In this document: piece by piece, positions 1-11,533 of the stretch
Position numbering within the stretch: position 1 is the stretch's first letter
How the letters are laid out: each line of letters starts with the position of its first letter
Assembly (NCBI GenBank): GCA_027186245.1
Contig: CP114499.1
Location: forward strand, 501,001-565,000
Reading direction: 5' to 3'
Length of the DNA: 64,000 bases
DNA from: Coriaria nepalensis
Lineage: Eukaryota; Streptophyta; Magnoliopsida; Cucurbitales; Coriariaceae
The notes under the pieces: generated by a model
Told to the model about the DNA's origin: nothing
Databases searched by the model: none
What the model saw: the letters and a program-made list of their open reading frames with translations, nothing else
Position numbers and translations under genes: made by a program

Positions 1-105
1 AAAGACAGAAAATTACATAAATCAGGAAAAAAAAAACAATAAATCATAGTCATTAATTAATCGATTAGTATTCCTTTATATATTTTTTTTTCTAAATTAA
101 TTCAC

Positions 106-219
106 CTTGAAAAAGTTAATCCGACCATGATGATGTTGCTGATCATCATCATGATATCCATGATTAAGTCCTCGATCTTCCTCTTCACTGGAATCAACCT
201 TCATCTTTTCTTCTTTCAT
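106..219 (-). CDS. First coding exon of an unidentified gene leaving the window
   Basis: Reading the minus strand from the ATG at 219 gives 38 codons ending exactly at an AAG|GTGAAT splice donor (donor bases 105-104), with phase 0. The peptide is acidic and then histidine-rich (EEED, HHH) and ends INFFK. The rest of the gene would lie at lower coordinates, outside the window. Short acidic first exons ending in a DFF/NFF-like motif occur in group II WRKY factors, and three W-box cores lie upstream (429-434, 738-743, 861-866, all on the minus strand). That identity is only a guess, because no diagnostic domain is in view. The opposite-strand ORF at 127-348 is rejected in favour of this reading. 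Confidence 0.35.
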
Positions 220-1930
220 GGATATCTAGCTTTCTCCTTTCTTTCTCTTTCTCTTTCAAAAATGAACACTTTTCTTCTTATTTCAACCGATCTTTGTATT
301 CCTCGACCTTCTTATGATATAAAGCCAGCATGCAGCTGCTGTATTTGACCCCTCTCCTTTTTGTCTTTTTTCTTTCTTTAAGACATAAAGATTCAACATT
401 TAGACAGCGCGCTTACATACCACAGAAAAGTCAAACCCAAGACCAATCCACTTGCCCAGAAACGAAACTCCTGACTACAACTTACATTAATATATCTGTA
501 TCTACATATTTATAATTTATTTTTGCTATATAAAATATTATTGTAGTAAACTTGTGATAAAAGATGAGAAGAATTCAACGTCAACGTTTTTTAGATAAAA
601 ATGTCAGAGACAGAGCTCGGTAGCTAGGTTTAAGCCGCAATGGTCGGTCGACCCTCATGTAATCGTTGAAGTTTCGTACAATAAGCATTTTCTTTTTCAA
701 GTCAGGTGGGGCCCAGCCGGTGACGGCTGGTGATCTTGGTCAAAGTTTAGCCACCACCACAGTACTGCTTCTGTCGGTGACCGGAGTTTCATCATTGTTC
801 TGGTGTTTATATACATGTCCAGCCGTGGAAGCAATACTTGATAAATATTATATTGATGAGGGTCAACCTTTTTGAGTGTTTTATAAAGACTAGTTGTTCA
901 TTGGTCCATGCAATTAACACATTTTTTTTAACGAGAATTAATGTGTTATTTCTCTTACTTATCGGATAGGAGGAGATCCATAGAGATGTAGATTCATGTG
1001 TGGCATGCGTGGAAACCATGAAGCTATCTCCCACATGTTCGTAATTTACTAATTTCACCACGTCATACATATAGTCTAATTCCATGATCATATATTAGGT
1101 CAAATTATTCCATACACCCCTATAATTTAGATTTATAATCGAGCAGCGGTGTTAGCATCACATGTAAATAATGGTTTTGATAGAACTCACTACCAAAAAC
1201 TAGCTTTAAAAAGAAGGATGTTCAAACTAAGAAATGATTCAGTACCTACCATAACTACCAAGTGATCTTAGCTGTTCCTATCTCTTAGGTCACATCATTA
1301 TGCAGCTAAAAACCAGTGGAATCAGAATCTCTTATCTCTTAAGTTTTCACTTGCCTTCGCCCTTTGAATCTAATCTACTAATTCGGCTACAAGGCAAGGT
1401 AGATGTCAACTCAACTAATTTCAGACGTGGGATAAATGCAATCTTCATTTTTTTAATGGAAAAATCAATGGACCGATTAATTGACAAGTTAAAAGAAGGT
1501 GGTTAAGGGATAATTATATTCAATGACTAACCAATTACGACACTAGTTTAATAATAGTACCCAAAGGCGTTGAAACAAGATTAACAAGAGATCTTAGTCA
1601 ATTAAACAAAAATACATAATTAATTAACATAAAATTTCATGGCCATTAGAAGAGTACATGCAACTAATCAACTTGAAAGCATAGGACCCAGCCATACTCG
1701 GGATCAACTCCATTGACCTCTAATAATTGGTCTTAATCCAATTTCCTCTTTAATTTCTTTTCTTCATTTATTTAATTCCTAAATCAATTAAAACCCAGCC
1801 CAGATGGCTGCTTGAGTTGAGTGCCAGAAAAAAAAATATTTTTTTTTTTAAATAATAGAGGATTTATTATAAGATTTATACGATATATTTCATTTTTTAG
1901 TTCAAATATTTTTTTCTTATATCCACAAAA

Positions 1931-1972
<42 letters not shown>

Positions 1973-2355
1973 AAAAAAATTTCTACACCCCCATTCAACT
2001 CCATCCATTGCTATTTATACTTATTTGTTAATTCGATTTCGTATGAGCTGACTTTCTGCACTGAATGAAAGCTCATGTTGTAGCTTGTACACAATAGGGT
2101 GATAACAATTTTCCTCAACATAGAAAAGAAGGAGAATTCCTACACATAATTACATGCAAGTTACTATTATAAGCTCAATTATAAGGAAAAACGAACTATT
2201 TTGTTGATCGGATGATCATTTTTATCCCATTTGGCCAAGATTAATTGGACATTCATTCAATCAGACGTGCAGACAAATGGACCATAAACATATTAAGACA
2301 ATAAAAGTCGTCGGCGTTGATATTGTAGTTTTTTAAGTAGCATAGTTGACTTTAG

Positions 2356-2389
<34 letters not shown>

Positions 2390-3770
2390 TATTTATGTAT
2401 TATATGTATAGCTAATGTATGTATAGATATATTAAACCTCATTATTATTATAAACATTATTTTTATATGATTAGTGATTATGATAAATGAAAATGATATT
2501 TATATGATTAATGATTATGATAAATGAAAGTGATATCTCTAATTATTATGAATTTTGATGTGTAACACTTATAAACAAGTTCATACAAAAATGTATCATT
2601 CATATATATAACATTTATGAATTTTGTTTGGTCAAATTGAAAGAAAGATTTGAGCTTTGATTTTGACCTCATCAATTTTACCTATTTTAATTTCATAATA
2701 TATGTCTCTTGAGTAGTAGTTATACATGATATAAATTCTAATAGAATAAGTGCTTTATTTTCAGAATAGTAATGATATTATATGAAATATTTATACGTAG
2801 GTGAATCAGCTTAATAAAAATTAATTATATAATAAATTTTTTTTTTTTTTTTTCAAATAAACAATACGATTTGATCTTAAGTTATTACATAAACTCACCC
2901 CAATTATTTTTCTTATACGTATGATTTTACCTTTTCATTTTGATAGCTACAAGAGTAACAATTTCGAAAAAAAAAACAAAAGTACTATTAGTCAAATGAG
3001 TTCTTAGATATTATTGCACATGAAAGGAACCTATCACCATAGCCCTAAGCCCCTAACAATATCTACTAATATATATATACATATAGATTGGTAAACACTA
3101 AACAGAGTCAAATGGATGAGAGGGTGGGGTTCCCACTTGAAAATTTTTAAATTTTGTTTGAAATAGTTTTGAGATGATAATGGCGAGTAATGAGTGACGC
3201 AATTTACTAATCCAATGTCAATGGCTGGATGCACTCTTTGTCTATATTTGTTTCGTCTTATCATCTTAAGTTGTTTAATTTATATATTTTTTTGGAAAAT
3301 TTCAATGTGTGTTAATATAATAACAACAACAACATCTTTGGTGGATTTTTTTGTCTTGCATGCTATAAAGAATATGCAAAACATAAGAAAATAGGAAATT
3401 TATATAAAATTTAGATAAATTAGGTGACTTATAAATTATTTATATTATTTATTATTTGACTAATCAATTAATTTATTAATAATAAAAATTACTAAATCAT
3501 GTCATTTGATTAAAGTTTTATCTAAATTTATCATATAATTAGATCTAATTACAAAAATAGATATTTTACATATATATTAAAATTCTTTTTAAAATATTTT
3601 TTTTTTAAAAATTAATTAATTTTAATTATATATTAATTTTTTATTATTAGATTAACCAGTCACCATAAACATATTAGACTTAAAATTCTATCAAAAAATA
3701 TAAAAACAAACAAGTTATCAAATTTTAAGGAATCTTTGTAAGGAAAAAAAGACAAGGATATTTGGTCCAT
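220..3770. other. Intergenic, AT-rich, no convincing gene
   Basis: The first 700 bases are probably promoter for the minus-strand exon ending at 219. The remainder is AT-rich, with (TA)n tracts near 1936-1968 and 2360-2387, a poly-T run near 2840, and only short unsupported ORFs. I see no conserved protein or RNA gene here. Confidence 0.6.
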
Positions 3771-3777
3771 CATATGT

Positions 3778-3928
3778 TGGGCTTTTAGTCTGAGTTGATT
3801 TTTCTATGTTGGGCTTAAAGGCCCAAATTCTCCAATCATTCACCTCTCTCTCTCTCTCTCCTCAACTCAAACTCTCAAAAACCCTTTCATCATAAACCGT
3901 GAATTGCTCAAAATCTTCATCTAGGGTT
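3778..3928 (+). promoter_or_regulatory. Site II and telo-box cluster upstream of the 4.0 kb gene
   Basis: TGGGCT occurs at 3778-3783 and 3810-3815, and AGGCCCA (reverse orientation) at 3819-3825. A CT-rich leader follows, then telo-box-like AAACCCT around 3878-3885 and AGGGTT at 3923-3928. Site II elements paired with telo-boxes are typical of plant ribosomal-protein and ribosome-biogenesis promoters. Confidence 0.5.
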
Positions 3929-3997
3929 AAGAGTTACGTTAAGAGCCTCTTCTTCCACCGTCTAAACCACCGTTCTTCGCCGCTACTTCACTACGCC

Positions 3998-5221
3998 ATG
4001 GCATTGCTTGACGTCATAAAAAAGGCCGCGGAGAATTCCCACCCGCTCTCTTCCCAATCCGACTACTCCATCGTTTTCAACGCTGACGATATCTTATTCA
4101 GCCTGAACCCTAAATCTGAGAATCCTGATCCAATTTCACTCGTCAGCCCCCTTGTTGGATGGAAAATCTCGGAACGCGATTCCAAAGTCATCGAATTAGC
4201 CAAAAGCTTCTGCGTAAAGCTTAACAGTCAGCTCAAAAACCCTAAAAATTTCGGTAAAGACCTATTCATTTGTGATTTGAATTCATTTCTGGAATCTCTT
4301 AGTGAACTAAGAAGAATTTCAATCGATGCCGATCCGTCTGATGATTGGTTCACTCGATTGTCGATTGAGAAGCTTAAATCTTTTATACCTAAAGATGTTT
4401 CTGATTCTGTATTAGAAGTCTGTGTTGTTCTGGAAATTTGGGAATTAGTAGAGGTTTTGATTGTTAATGGAGTTGTTAAGCATTCTTCTTGTTCAAATCT
4501 GTTACATAAACTTGTAGCAAAGAGGTGTTCAAACCTAATCTGTCTTTGTATCAAGCATGCCTTTGATCTGAGTTCTTCTGATTTAATCTGCATTTTGAAG
4601 TATTTTCTTTCATTCCCTAAAGATGGTCATGAAAGTTTAATTAGTGTGAGAAAAGAATGGGAAAATCAAGCCTTACTAGCTATTAAGAAAGTGAGTGATG
4701 AAGGTGTTTTTAAAGTGTGGAAGAAGGATTTAAATCTAGCAAAGGAAGCAGCAATTTTGCTAATGGTAGCTCATGACGGGTTTACCGATAATGAGCTGTG
4801 TTTGCATTATTTATTAGCATCTTCAAATGTTGATGAAGTGGTGTTCTCTTCTGTTCTAAGCAAGTTGAATGATAAAGAAATGTTGGGGTTGATTAGATAC
4901 TTAGGGAAATGGCTGAAGAAGTATGAGAGCTTTCCTCAAGCAGTCCCATGTCCTAAAGTGGTGGAAATGTTCGGTTTGGAGCTTTGTCAGTGGGTCCCGA
5001 AATTAGAAGATGTTGTGAAGTGTATCGGGTTGATTTTGGATGACGCTTTTACTGTGTTGGTTTTGAATCCGAAGTTTCACGATGAGATGAGATGTTTGGA
5101 GGGGTTGGTTTGTAAATTAGTGGGGGAAGCTAGGTTGTGTGCTTCTGTGGCTATTGTAGGTGAAAGGTTGAGGAATGAAGTTGCAGAGAGGTTGGGAGTT
5201 GTACCCGCTACTGAAATGTGA
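3998..5221 (+). CDS. Conserved-looking single-exon protein of unknown function, 407 aa
   Basis: This is an uninterrupted frame of 407 codons. The open frame begins upstream at 3899 with a GTG, but the first ATG is at 3998, giving a start MALLDVIKKAAENSHP, and I use that. The protein is predicted to be mostly helical, with no transmembrane segment, signal peptide or motif I can name. Cys and Leu/Val-rich stretches in the middle suggest a helical repeat fold. I do not recognise the family. The promoter carries Site II and telo-box elements, which suggests co-expression with ribosome-biogenesis genes, so a nucleolar role is a reasonable hypothesis but not shown. Codon usage and length argue for a real gene. 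The antisense ORF at 4228-4593 is a shadow. Confidence 0.8.
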   Translation: MALLDVIKKAAENSHPLSSQSDYSIVFNADDILFSLNPKSENPDPISLVSPLVGWKISERDSKVIELAKSFCVKLNSQLKNPKNFGKDLFICDLNSFLESLSELRRISIDADPSDDWFTRLSIEKLKSFIPKDVSDSVLEVCVVLEIWELVEVLIVNGVVKHSSCSNLLHKLVAKRCSNLICLCIKHAFDLSSSDLICILKYFLSFPKDGHESLISVRKEWENQALLAIKKVSDEGVFKVWKKDLNLAKEAAILLMVAHDGFTDNELCLHYLLASSNVDEVVFSSVLSKLNDKEMLGLIRYLGKWLKKYESFPQAVPCPKVVEMFGLELCQWVPKLEDVVKCIGLILDDAFTVLVLNPKFHDEMRCLEGLVCKLVGEARLCASVAIVGERLRNEVAERLGVVPATEM

Positions 5222-6271
5222 AGAAGTGAAAGTTAGAAGAGAGTGTAGAAGCAGAAAGAGTTTCACTAAAGTTGCTTCATTGTATTGCATTTGAAGAAAA
5301 TAGGCATTATCTTTTTGTACTCTTTAGAATTTGGCTGTTTTTTCCTTTAACCGAAATGTTCCTATATAAAGGTTTTGTTTAACTCTGCTTTGATATGTTC
5401 TTGCAATTTTGTAAGATGAAATTTAAGATATACACTTTCATTAGCCATTAGATATTTTATTGGGAATGCAGATTCCAGATCTCAGATTTGCCCCGTGCCC
5501 TTGCAATTGGTAGTTTTTCTTATCCAGTAGCTTGCCTTTCCGACTCCGAATCTTGTTGTCTGTCTGTCACTTTTCACTCCTAAAAAGGGAAGAGAGAAAA
5601 AACACACTATAATAACATAACACATTACATGTGAAAAGGATTCACTTCATTCAAGCCAATAAGCTGAACGCATGATGAAGGTTTTTATATTTATATATAA
5701 ATGCTTGTGCTACCTACATTTTCTTCTACTCTAGCATCTTACTCCCTTACAAAGAACTTACGTGTTGCATTTAGCACAAAACGAAAAAGAAAAAGAAAAG
5801 AAAAGAAAAAGGGAAGGAGAGAAAGGCGGAATTCCGATTGATAGTTGTCGGCATCTTCATCAAAAGCCCTCGGTAAGAGCATAAACTCGACCTGCTAAAG
5901 GCTGAGGCAGTTCAGATACAGCTTGTTGAATTTCCTAACAAAAAATCAGAAAGATATGATCGATAACCAAATACAACAAGATGTTGATAGTATATTGAAC
6001 CCAGAAACAATAATATCCAGAAAGTGAAGATGATGATGTATATATGAATTAAAAACAATCATCGTTTGTCCTTGTAAGGCTTCTAAAACAATAACAATTT
6101 CACCCCAAGAAGATATAATAAATCCAAATTTTTTTTTATTTTTTTAGTTTGAAATACTATCATCGTTTCATCCAAGCCCAGGTATGTGGATTTCCGACAG
6201 AAGAAGCTCGGCTTCTAATCGCAGAAACCGGTACATTTCTAATATGATGATGATTCTGGCAATTGCCTTAT
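5222..6271. other. 3' region of the 4.0 kb gene and a possible orphan exon
   Basis: 5222-5450 is probably the 3' UTR of the plus-strand gene. On the minus strand a candidate terminal exon lies at 5934-5860, after a pyrimidine-rich tract and AG. It reads EIQQAVSELP...ALTEGF and then stops. It could be a 3' exon of the short gene at 6415 if that message is spliced after GAG (the donor GTCGTC is weak). Otherwise I see nothing firm. Confidence 0.3.
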
Positions 6272-6415
6272 TCACATGACGACCTCCATAAATGCTGCAC
6301 ATAACAAGATCATAAGTTGTGCTCTCCTTTTCCCATACCACCCATTTCTATACAGCATTGATCTCTCGTTAACAAACCCTAATAATTGATCAAACTTTGG
6401 ATAGTACTTGCCCAT
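6272..6415 (-). CDS. Candidate small protein, 47 aa
   Basis: The minus strand from ATG 6415 to TGA 6272 encodes 47 residues starting MGKYYPKFDQLLGF and ending in a hydrophobic stretch (LMILLCAAFMEVVM). The first part is basic and aromatic (NGWYGKRR). A TATAAAT box lies at 6493-6487, about 75 bases upstream, where a short leader would place it. I do not recognise the sequence. It is too short to be convincing by length alone, and no homologue can be checked here. The composition looks protein-like rather than random AT-rich translation. An alternative is that the message splices near 6281 into the exon at 5934. A second 47-codon ORF of similar layout lies 0.7 kb upstream on the same strand, but the two sequences are not alike. 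Confidence 0.35.
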   Translation of the reverse strand: MGKYYPKFDQLLGFVNERSMLYRNGWYGKRRAQLMILLCAAFMEVVM

Positions 6416-6486
6416 TCTATATGAAAACTACAAAACATGGCTAGTTTTTTTTACTTTTGGTGTCTTAGAATTGAGATCGGAGCTCA

Positions 6487-6493
6487 ATTTATA
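6487..6493 (-). promoter_or_regulatory. TATA box for the small ORF at 6415
   Basis: The minus strand reads CTATAAATTG. Its spacing to the ATG (about 70 bases) suits a short untranslated leader. Confidence 0.35.
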
Positions 6494-7156
6494 GAAAATT
6501 TGTATGGAGGGTTACTTGAAATGGTCATTTTTTTTAAAAAAATACTTCTATAAATGCAATAAAAATGCTAATATAAATGCAAGCCTAAGCTAGATGCCAA
6601 AGTTGTAATAGACATTAATTTGAGAAATAGAGTATTCAATTAGAATTTTCGATTTGGGCAATGCCTCTATGTATTCATAGTAGAAGTGGGTTGCTCCCCA
6701 AGTTAAGTTCATAAAGTAAATATTTATAACCACAAAATTTTTTATTGTCGTTGAAATGGAGTTGTTAACTTTTATCAAAATTGTTGTTTTGGCTGAATTT
6801 TGGATAATGTGATATTTGAAGTTCTTCTTAGAAAGATTTATATCTCCTTTCATTTGGACCAGTTATCGATACATTAATCATGTATCTTTCGAGTATTGTA
6901 CTATCAATTATACTTATAAATTTCATTGAAATTGTTAAAATTGTGTGATGAAACATCAAAAACATAATTCACATTCAACTTTACATATGCAATTCGAATA
7001 AAATTTATCACCGACAAGTTCTACGTGCAAATCATCTATAAGAGCCATAGAGCTAACAAACCAAGTAAATAAAAATAAAAAATAAATAAAAAACCTCTCC
7101 TATACATGCTTATATATCCATCATTTTTCACAGACAACAAACATAAGAACTCAATA

Positions 7157-7300
7157 TTACCCAAAACCTACTAGCCTCGGGTCGACTTCCCGGCCTCCAT
7201 CATTCTTCGGCTTAACCAACACCGAATTAAAATCAATTTCCTGCCCACTTTCTTTCACTTTCCTCGCTATTGCTTTCACTGTGTCCCTACGGAACCCCAT
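7157..7300 (-). CDS. Candidate small charged protein, 47 aa
   Basis: The minus strand from ATG 7300 to TAA 7157 encodes 47 residues beginning MGFRRDTVKAIARKVKESG and ending DPRLVGFG. It is highly charged and hydrophilic, without a signal peptide or membrane segment. A TATA box (TTTATAAG) lies at 7435-7428, about 130 bases upstream. The local sequence is clearly more GC-rich than its surroundings, as expected for coding DNA. I do not know this protein, and short charged proteins like this are often missed by annotation. It sits between the small ORF at 6415 and the RTM2-like gene, which is transcribed away from it. Confidence 0.45.
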   Translation of the reverse strand: MGFRRDTVKAIARKVKESGQEIDFNSVLVKPKNDGGREVDPRLVGFG

Positions 7301-7427
7301 GGCTACATCCTTTGAGCTTGTAAATTAACTTGATTTCTTAAGTTCTGGGATTCGGGTGGCGGGCTGAAATGAAAGACGAGTTTGTTCGGGATGATAAACT
7401 CGATCGTGCATGATGCAAACTAGAGAT

Positions 7428-7435
7428 CTTATAAA
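7428..7435 (-). promoter_or_regulatory. TATA box for the small ORF at 7300
   Basis: The minus strand reads CATTTATAAGATC upstream of ATG 7300. Confidence 0.4.
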
Positions 7436-7769
7436 TGAAAAATGAAGATTAAAAATGGCAATAGTCTTTAGCTTCACATAAACTCAAAAGATAAGAGAGG
7501 ATGTAGTAATTACAAGTGTATATATATATATATATATACACGTATTCGTTAATTGCTAAAAACCCTTGTTATGATAAAACTTCAAATTTAGTTCAAATAT
7601 TACTACACATATTTTGATTTTGCATGGGCCCCAAGTCAAAGCAAAGAATATCATCCCTCACAATCAAATTTTGAGTAAAACAAAAAACCGACATACGATG
7701 TTGACAATCCGACATGAAAAGTTTGGAATAAGAATAATGCAATGTGATCACAACAAACCAACATCCTTG

Positions 7770-7780
7770 TTTATATAAAG
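7770..7780 (+). promoter_or_regulatory. TATA box of the RTM2-like gene
   Basis: TTTATATAAAG lies 55-65 bases before the ATG at 7835, consistent with a transcription start near 7805. Confidence 0.55.
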
Positions 7781-7834
7781 AATGCCTCCATGATGAGCTT
7801 CAATTAAAAGAAAAACCAATTGATCTGGTATTAG

Positions 7835-8618
7835 ATGGAATTTAGTGCTAAAGGAAGAAGATGGATTGAAGAGGAAGCACCTCCTAAGTTTGTAGTTGAA
7901 GAGCTCGAACCTTCTTCCGGATGGACAGAAGATACCGATGCTCATTATCTTATCATCGACCTTCCCCGTAATTATAATTTTATTAACTTCATATATTCAT
8001 TAAGATCATTTTTGTTAAGATGAATATATTTGTTTATATTTAACTTGTTCATGGTTTTTCACAGGTTTCAGAAAGGAGGAAGTGAAGCTTGAGCTTTACA
8101 ACTCAGGGAAAATAGTGGTTAGTGGAGAAAGGAGAGTTCAAGAGAACAAGCATGTCAAATTCGAGCAAACTTTTCCAATCCCGGAAAATTCCAACACGGA
8201 GAAGGTCACCGGAAAATTCGATGAAGGAATTCTATATGTCACCATTCCTAAGCTAATAGTCGAGGAAACAAAAGTCCCAGAAAATCGTCACCATCATGAT
8301 CATGATGAAAATGTGCATAGCTCTGATAATGATCAGAAACACAAAGATAAAGCTGAAATTTCAAGCAAAGATGATGATGGAAAAGGAAAACCGAGCAGTA
8401 GTAGTAGTACTAAAGGAGACGGAGAAGGTGATAGCTCGGGAATTACCGGATTATTCCCAATGGAGCAGATTAAGAAGAAATTGGATCAAAATGAAAGTAA
8501 ATTGACAAGCACAATACTGGACCTATTGAGAAAGAACAGAGGAATGGTCATCACAGCTGTTTTGGCTTTCTCATTCGGGTTGCTTGTTTCTCGAAAATTC
8601 GACTCCACAAAATCCTAG
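7835..8618 (+). CDS. RTM2-like Hsp20/alpha-crystallin protein with C-terminal membrane anchor
   Basis: Two exons, 7835..7967 and 8065..8618, join as C|GT to give DLPRFRKEEVKLEL, the typical start of the alpha-crystallin domain core. The product has 228 aa. The alpha-crystallin domain covers roughly residues 15-105, then a histidine/aspartate-rich and serine-rich linker (HHHDHDE, SSSSST), then a single hydrophobic helix at about 204-220 near the C-terminus, followed by a short basic tail. This layout is that of Arabidopsis RESTRICTED TEV MOVEMENT 2 and its relatives: small heat-shock-like proteins tethered to membranes, expressed in phloem, with no proven heat-shock role. The gene converges with the HIR gene; their stop codons are about 290 bases apart. 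Confidence 0.88.
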
Positions 8619-8910
8619 ATGTTAATCTGTGTATATATATATCTCATTCTATGTATATATATAAATATCTATATATATCTCACTTGCTGTAAAAAAATCA
8701 ATAACAATTAATAATACTTCAAAAAATTTATTTCAGTGGCCCCCACCCACATATGTATGAATCAACTTCTCAATCCTTGACAAACAAAGTAACTATGTAA
8801 AAATCATTTACATATTCATAAACCCAATAGTAAAACGTGTAATTCAAAAAAGAAAAAACATAAAAAAAGCACACTAGAACCTCATGGAGAGATCATATTA
8901 AGTTTTTGGG

Positions 8911-10201
8911 TTACTGGTTTGAACTAGCCTGGAGGAGGCCATCTCGAATCTGAGAGGCAACATCCCGGACAGCACCGGGACCATGAGGGATAAAGACAGC
9001 AGAGGATTTAGAGCTCGCACCAATCTCTTTCATGGTGTCAAAATACTGAGTGACAAGAACCATGTCCATGACATCCTTTGCAGTGGTCCCAGGAACATTA
9101 ACCGCAAAACCCATAACACTGTCTCTTAGCCCATCCACAATTGCCTGTCTCTGCCTAGCAATACCCAAACCGGCTAGATACTTGGCTTCTGCCTCACCTT
9201 CTGCTCTCTTAATCTGCAATATTTTCTCCGCCTCCGCCTTCTCATTAGCTGCCACCCTCATTCTTGCAGCTGGTAAAATATAAACCTTTATACATACATA
9301 CAATACCTTTAAAAGGAAGTAGGCAAAAAAAAGAAGAAAAAAATCAGATATTTCGTATCATACACCATACCGGCATTGATTTCATTCATCGCCCGTTTTA
9401 CATGCTCATCTGGTTCAATATCGACAATGAGTGTTTGTACAATTTCAAATCCATAGGCAGACATAGCCTGGAAGAGTTTATAATAGATTAATGGCATTAT
9501 TGAATAAGTTCAATAATAATTATCTCTAGAAAAGAAAAATGAAAAAGAAAGATCACCTTCTCAAGTTCATCTTCAACAGCTCTGGCAATATCGTTTTTCT
9601 GCTCAAATGTATCATCCAAATTGAGTTTTGGAACAAAGGCTCTAATTACATCAAAAACATAGGCCTGGATTTGGGACCTTGTGTTGCTCAATTTGTAGAA
9701 AGCATCATTTGCCTTGTCAGCAAGTGCCCGGTATTGAATTGATGCAACCACATTGACGAATACATTATCCTAAAGGACCAAATAGAGTATGTAAACATGT
9801 AGATAGCTGATAGAGTATATAGATTTTTTAAAGAGGGTTAAGAACTCTAGTTTGGGTCTAAACTCCAGTTTGTCCCAAATGCTAACACCAAACAATTTTA
9901 GGCTAAACTTCAATTTTTGATCGCAATCAAAAGATATTACAAGGAATGCTATGACCAACCCATAACCTTTAAGTTGTTTGCAAATTACAGGGGAGGAAAA
10001 AGATTGACAAACCTTTGTCTTGGTCTCACAACGGACATCCAATTGTTGCACACGAAGAGACAGGTGGCCAGCAACTTGACTTCCAAGAAACCAGGGCAAG
10101 CAATGGCAACCAGGGTCGAGTATTTCCTCAAATTTTCCAAATCTTTCCCTAATAGCTATTGTAGATTGGTCCACTTGTATACAACAGAACAGATTACCCA
10201 T
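8911..10201 (-). CDS. HIR: Hypersensitive-induced reaction protein (SPFH/prohibitin family)
   Basis: Four coding exons on the minus strand: 10201..10013, 9769..9557, 9467..9371 and 9269..8911. They join in frame to 285 aa, the normal HIR length. The N-terminus [10 protein letters not shown] carries a myristoylation glycine and adjacent cysteines for lipid anchoring. The SPFH domain follows, with [14 protein letters not shown] and the coiled-coil [28 protein letters not shown] proteins form oligomers in plasma-membrane microdomains and support immune receptor complexes. A TTCGCAG acceptor just before the ATG implies a 5' UTR intron. Candidate upstream leader exons end near 10757 (GCC|GTAAGT) and near 11537-11590. 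Synteny with the neighbouring NPF4 and LRR-RLK genes points to the At5g62740 type. Confidence 0.93.
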
Positions 10202-11533
10202 CTTCTCTTAACTGCGAATCTCAAAAGCAATTAGATAATTAGAAATTTGAAAGAATCAGAATAGCATTAAACACTAGAAAAACATCTTGCCTATGTAGAA
10301 GTTACCTATACTGAGTATTGATTAACATTATGACATAGAATTTACCCATTGAGGAGACAGACAATACGATTCAATCATTCATGTTACTTTGCAAAGCGGC
10401 AACAAATTCAATCAGTTATACGATATGATGTGAATACCAGAAAGTTAGACCGGATAATATTCAATCAAAAACTAATAATCATTAGGAGACCAAATTATAA
10501 AACAGGGGAAAAATCAAGGGAAATCAAACAAAGGAAAATAAAATTGACGGCTTTCTCATCAGTAAGTGGGATTACTAAATGATTCAATCAAATCTATCAG
10601 ACTTTCAATCCTGCTCAACTGATAAAATTTCAAGAGAGAAAAACCATGAAATTTGGTATAAAAAAAACACCAAAACAGATTGGCTGCTATGTTAGGGAAC
10701 ATGAATTCGATTAGTTTGTTCCTTTTGAGAGGAGAGCAAGATAAGAGAGACTTACGGCTTTTCCAAGAAGAGCGAAAAGGGGTCAGGATGAAAGAACACG
10801 AATTGAGTGAATGAAAGGGAGGATAAGAAGGATAACTAGATAAAAAGTTGGAATCGTATGAACCGAAACAAAACAGGATTGAAAAGTCAAACACGTTTTA
10901 CTAAGTCCATGTTTAAATTTTCTGAGGTGTATCCACTAGGCCACTACTCTTTCAGACAGTTGGAAAAATTGAACCTTTAAGATTAAAAAACTATACATTA
11001 ACATCCATTTAGATAAGAATCAAGCATAGATACTAAGATTTAAGAATATAAAACAGTATAAGAATATACTTTTTCTCTTGCACTAACCATCGGCTTATAA
11101 TTTCAGCTAAACCTCAAAGACCCCGTCAAAGAAATGGAAGAATACTCTCTCTCTTTCTCTCTCATGATATAATCTAGAAATGATGCTGCAATTTCCCGAA
11201 AAGAAAATTTTTTAAACAGATATGGATGATTGAAGAACAAGAAACATATAATGTGAATATTTAATTTGGAGCAAAAAAAAAACCCAATACTTAACCTCCC
11301 TGTAAAAAATATATGGATTTTGTCGAGTTTTTAGGGTTATCTTCGTTTCCAAGAACAGAAAATTCAACCCGCCAAGAAAAAACAAAGATCCCGAGAAAAA
11401 AGAAACGGATCAGAAAAAGATTACTGACCGAAGACTCTTCAATTGAGATGGGCCGAAGCCCTGCTAGCGAAGAAAGGATATTAAGAAATTTTCGACAAGA
11501 TCTATAATTGGAAAATTTGAGAGAGAGAGTTTG
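10202..11533 (-). other. Probable 5' leader, leader introns and promoter of the HIR gene
   Basis: The minus strand carries a pyrimidine-rich stretch from about 10890 that ends at a consensus GCC|GTAAGT donor near 10757, consistent with a leader exon joined to the acceptor at 10210. The rest is AT-rich, with no protein-coding frame that I believe. The plus ORF at 11313-11507 is lysine/arginine-rich and unsupported. Confidence 0.4.

Noticed and set aside
310..340. Sequence resembling part of a miR167-like word (GCCAGCATG)
   Set aside because: Only nine bases match, and no fold-back arm is visible.
3899..3997. N-terminal extension of the 4.0 kb gene
   Set aside because: The extended frame begins with GTG, not ATG. 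The first ATG at 3998 is the plausible eukaryotic start, and the upstream part overlaps telo-box leader sequence.
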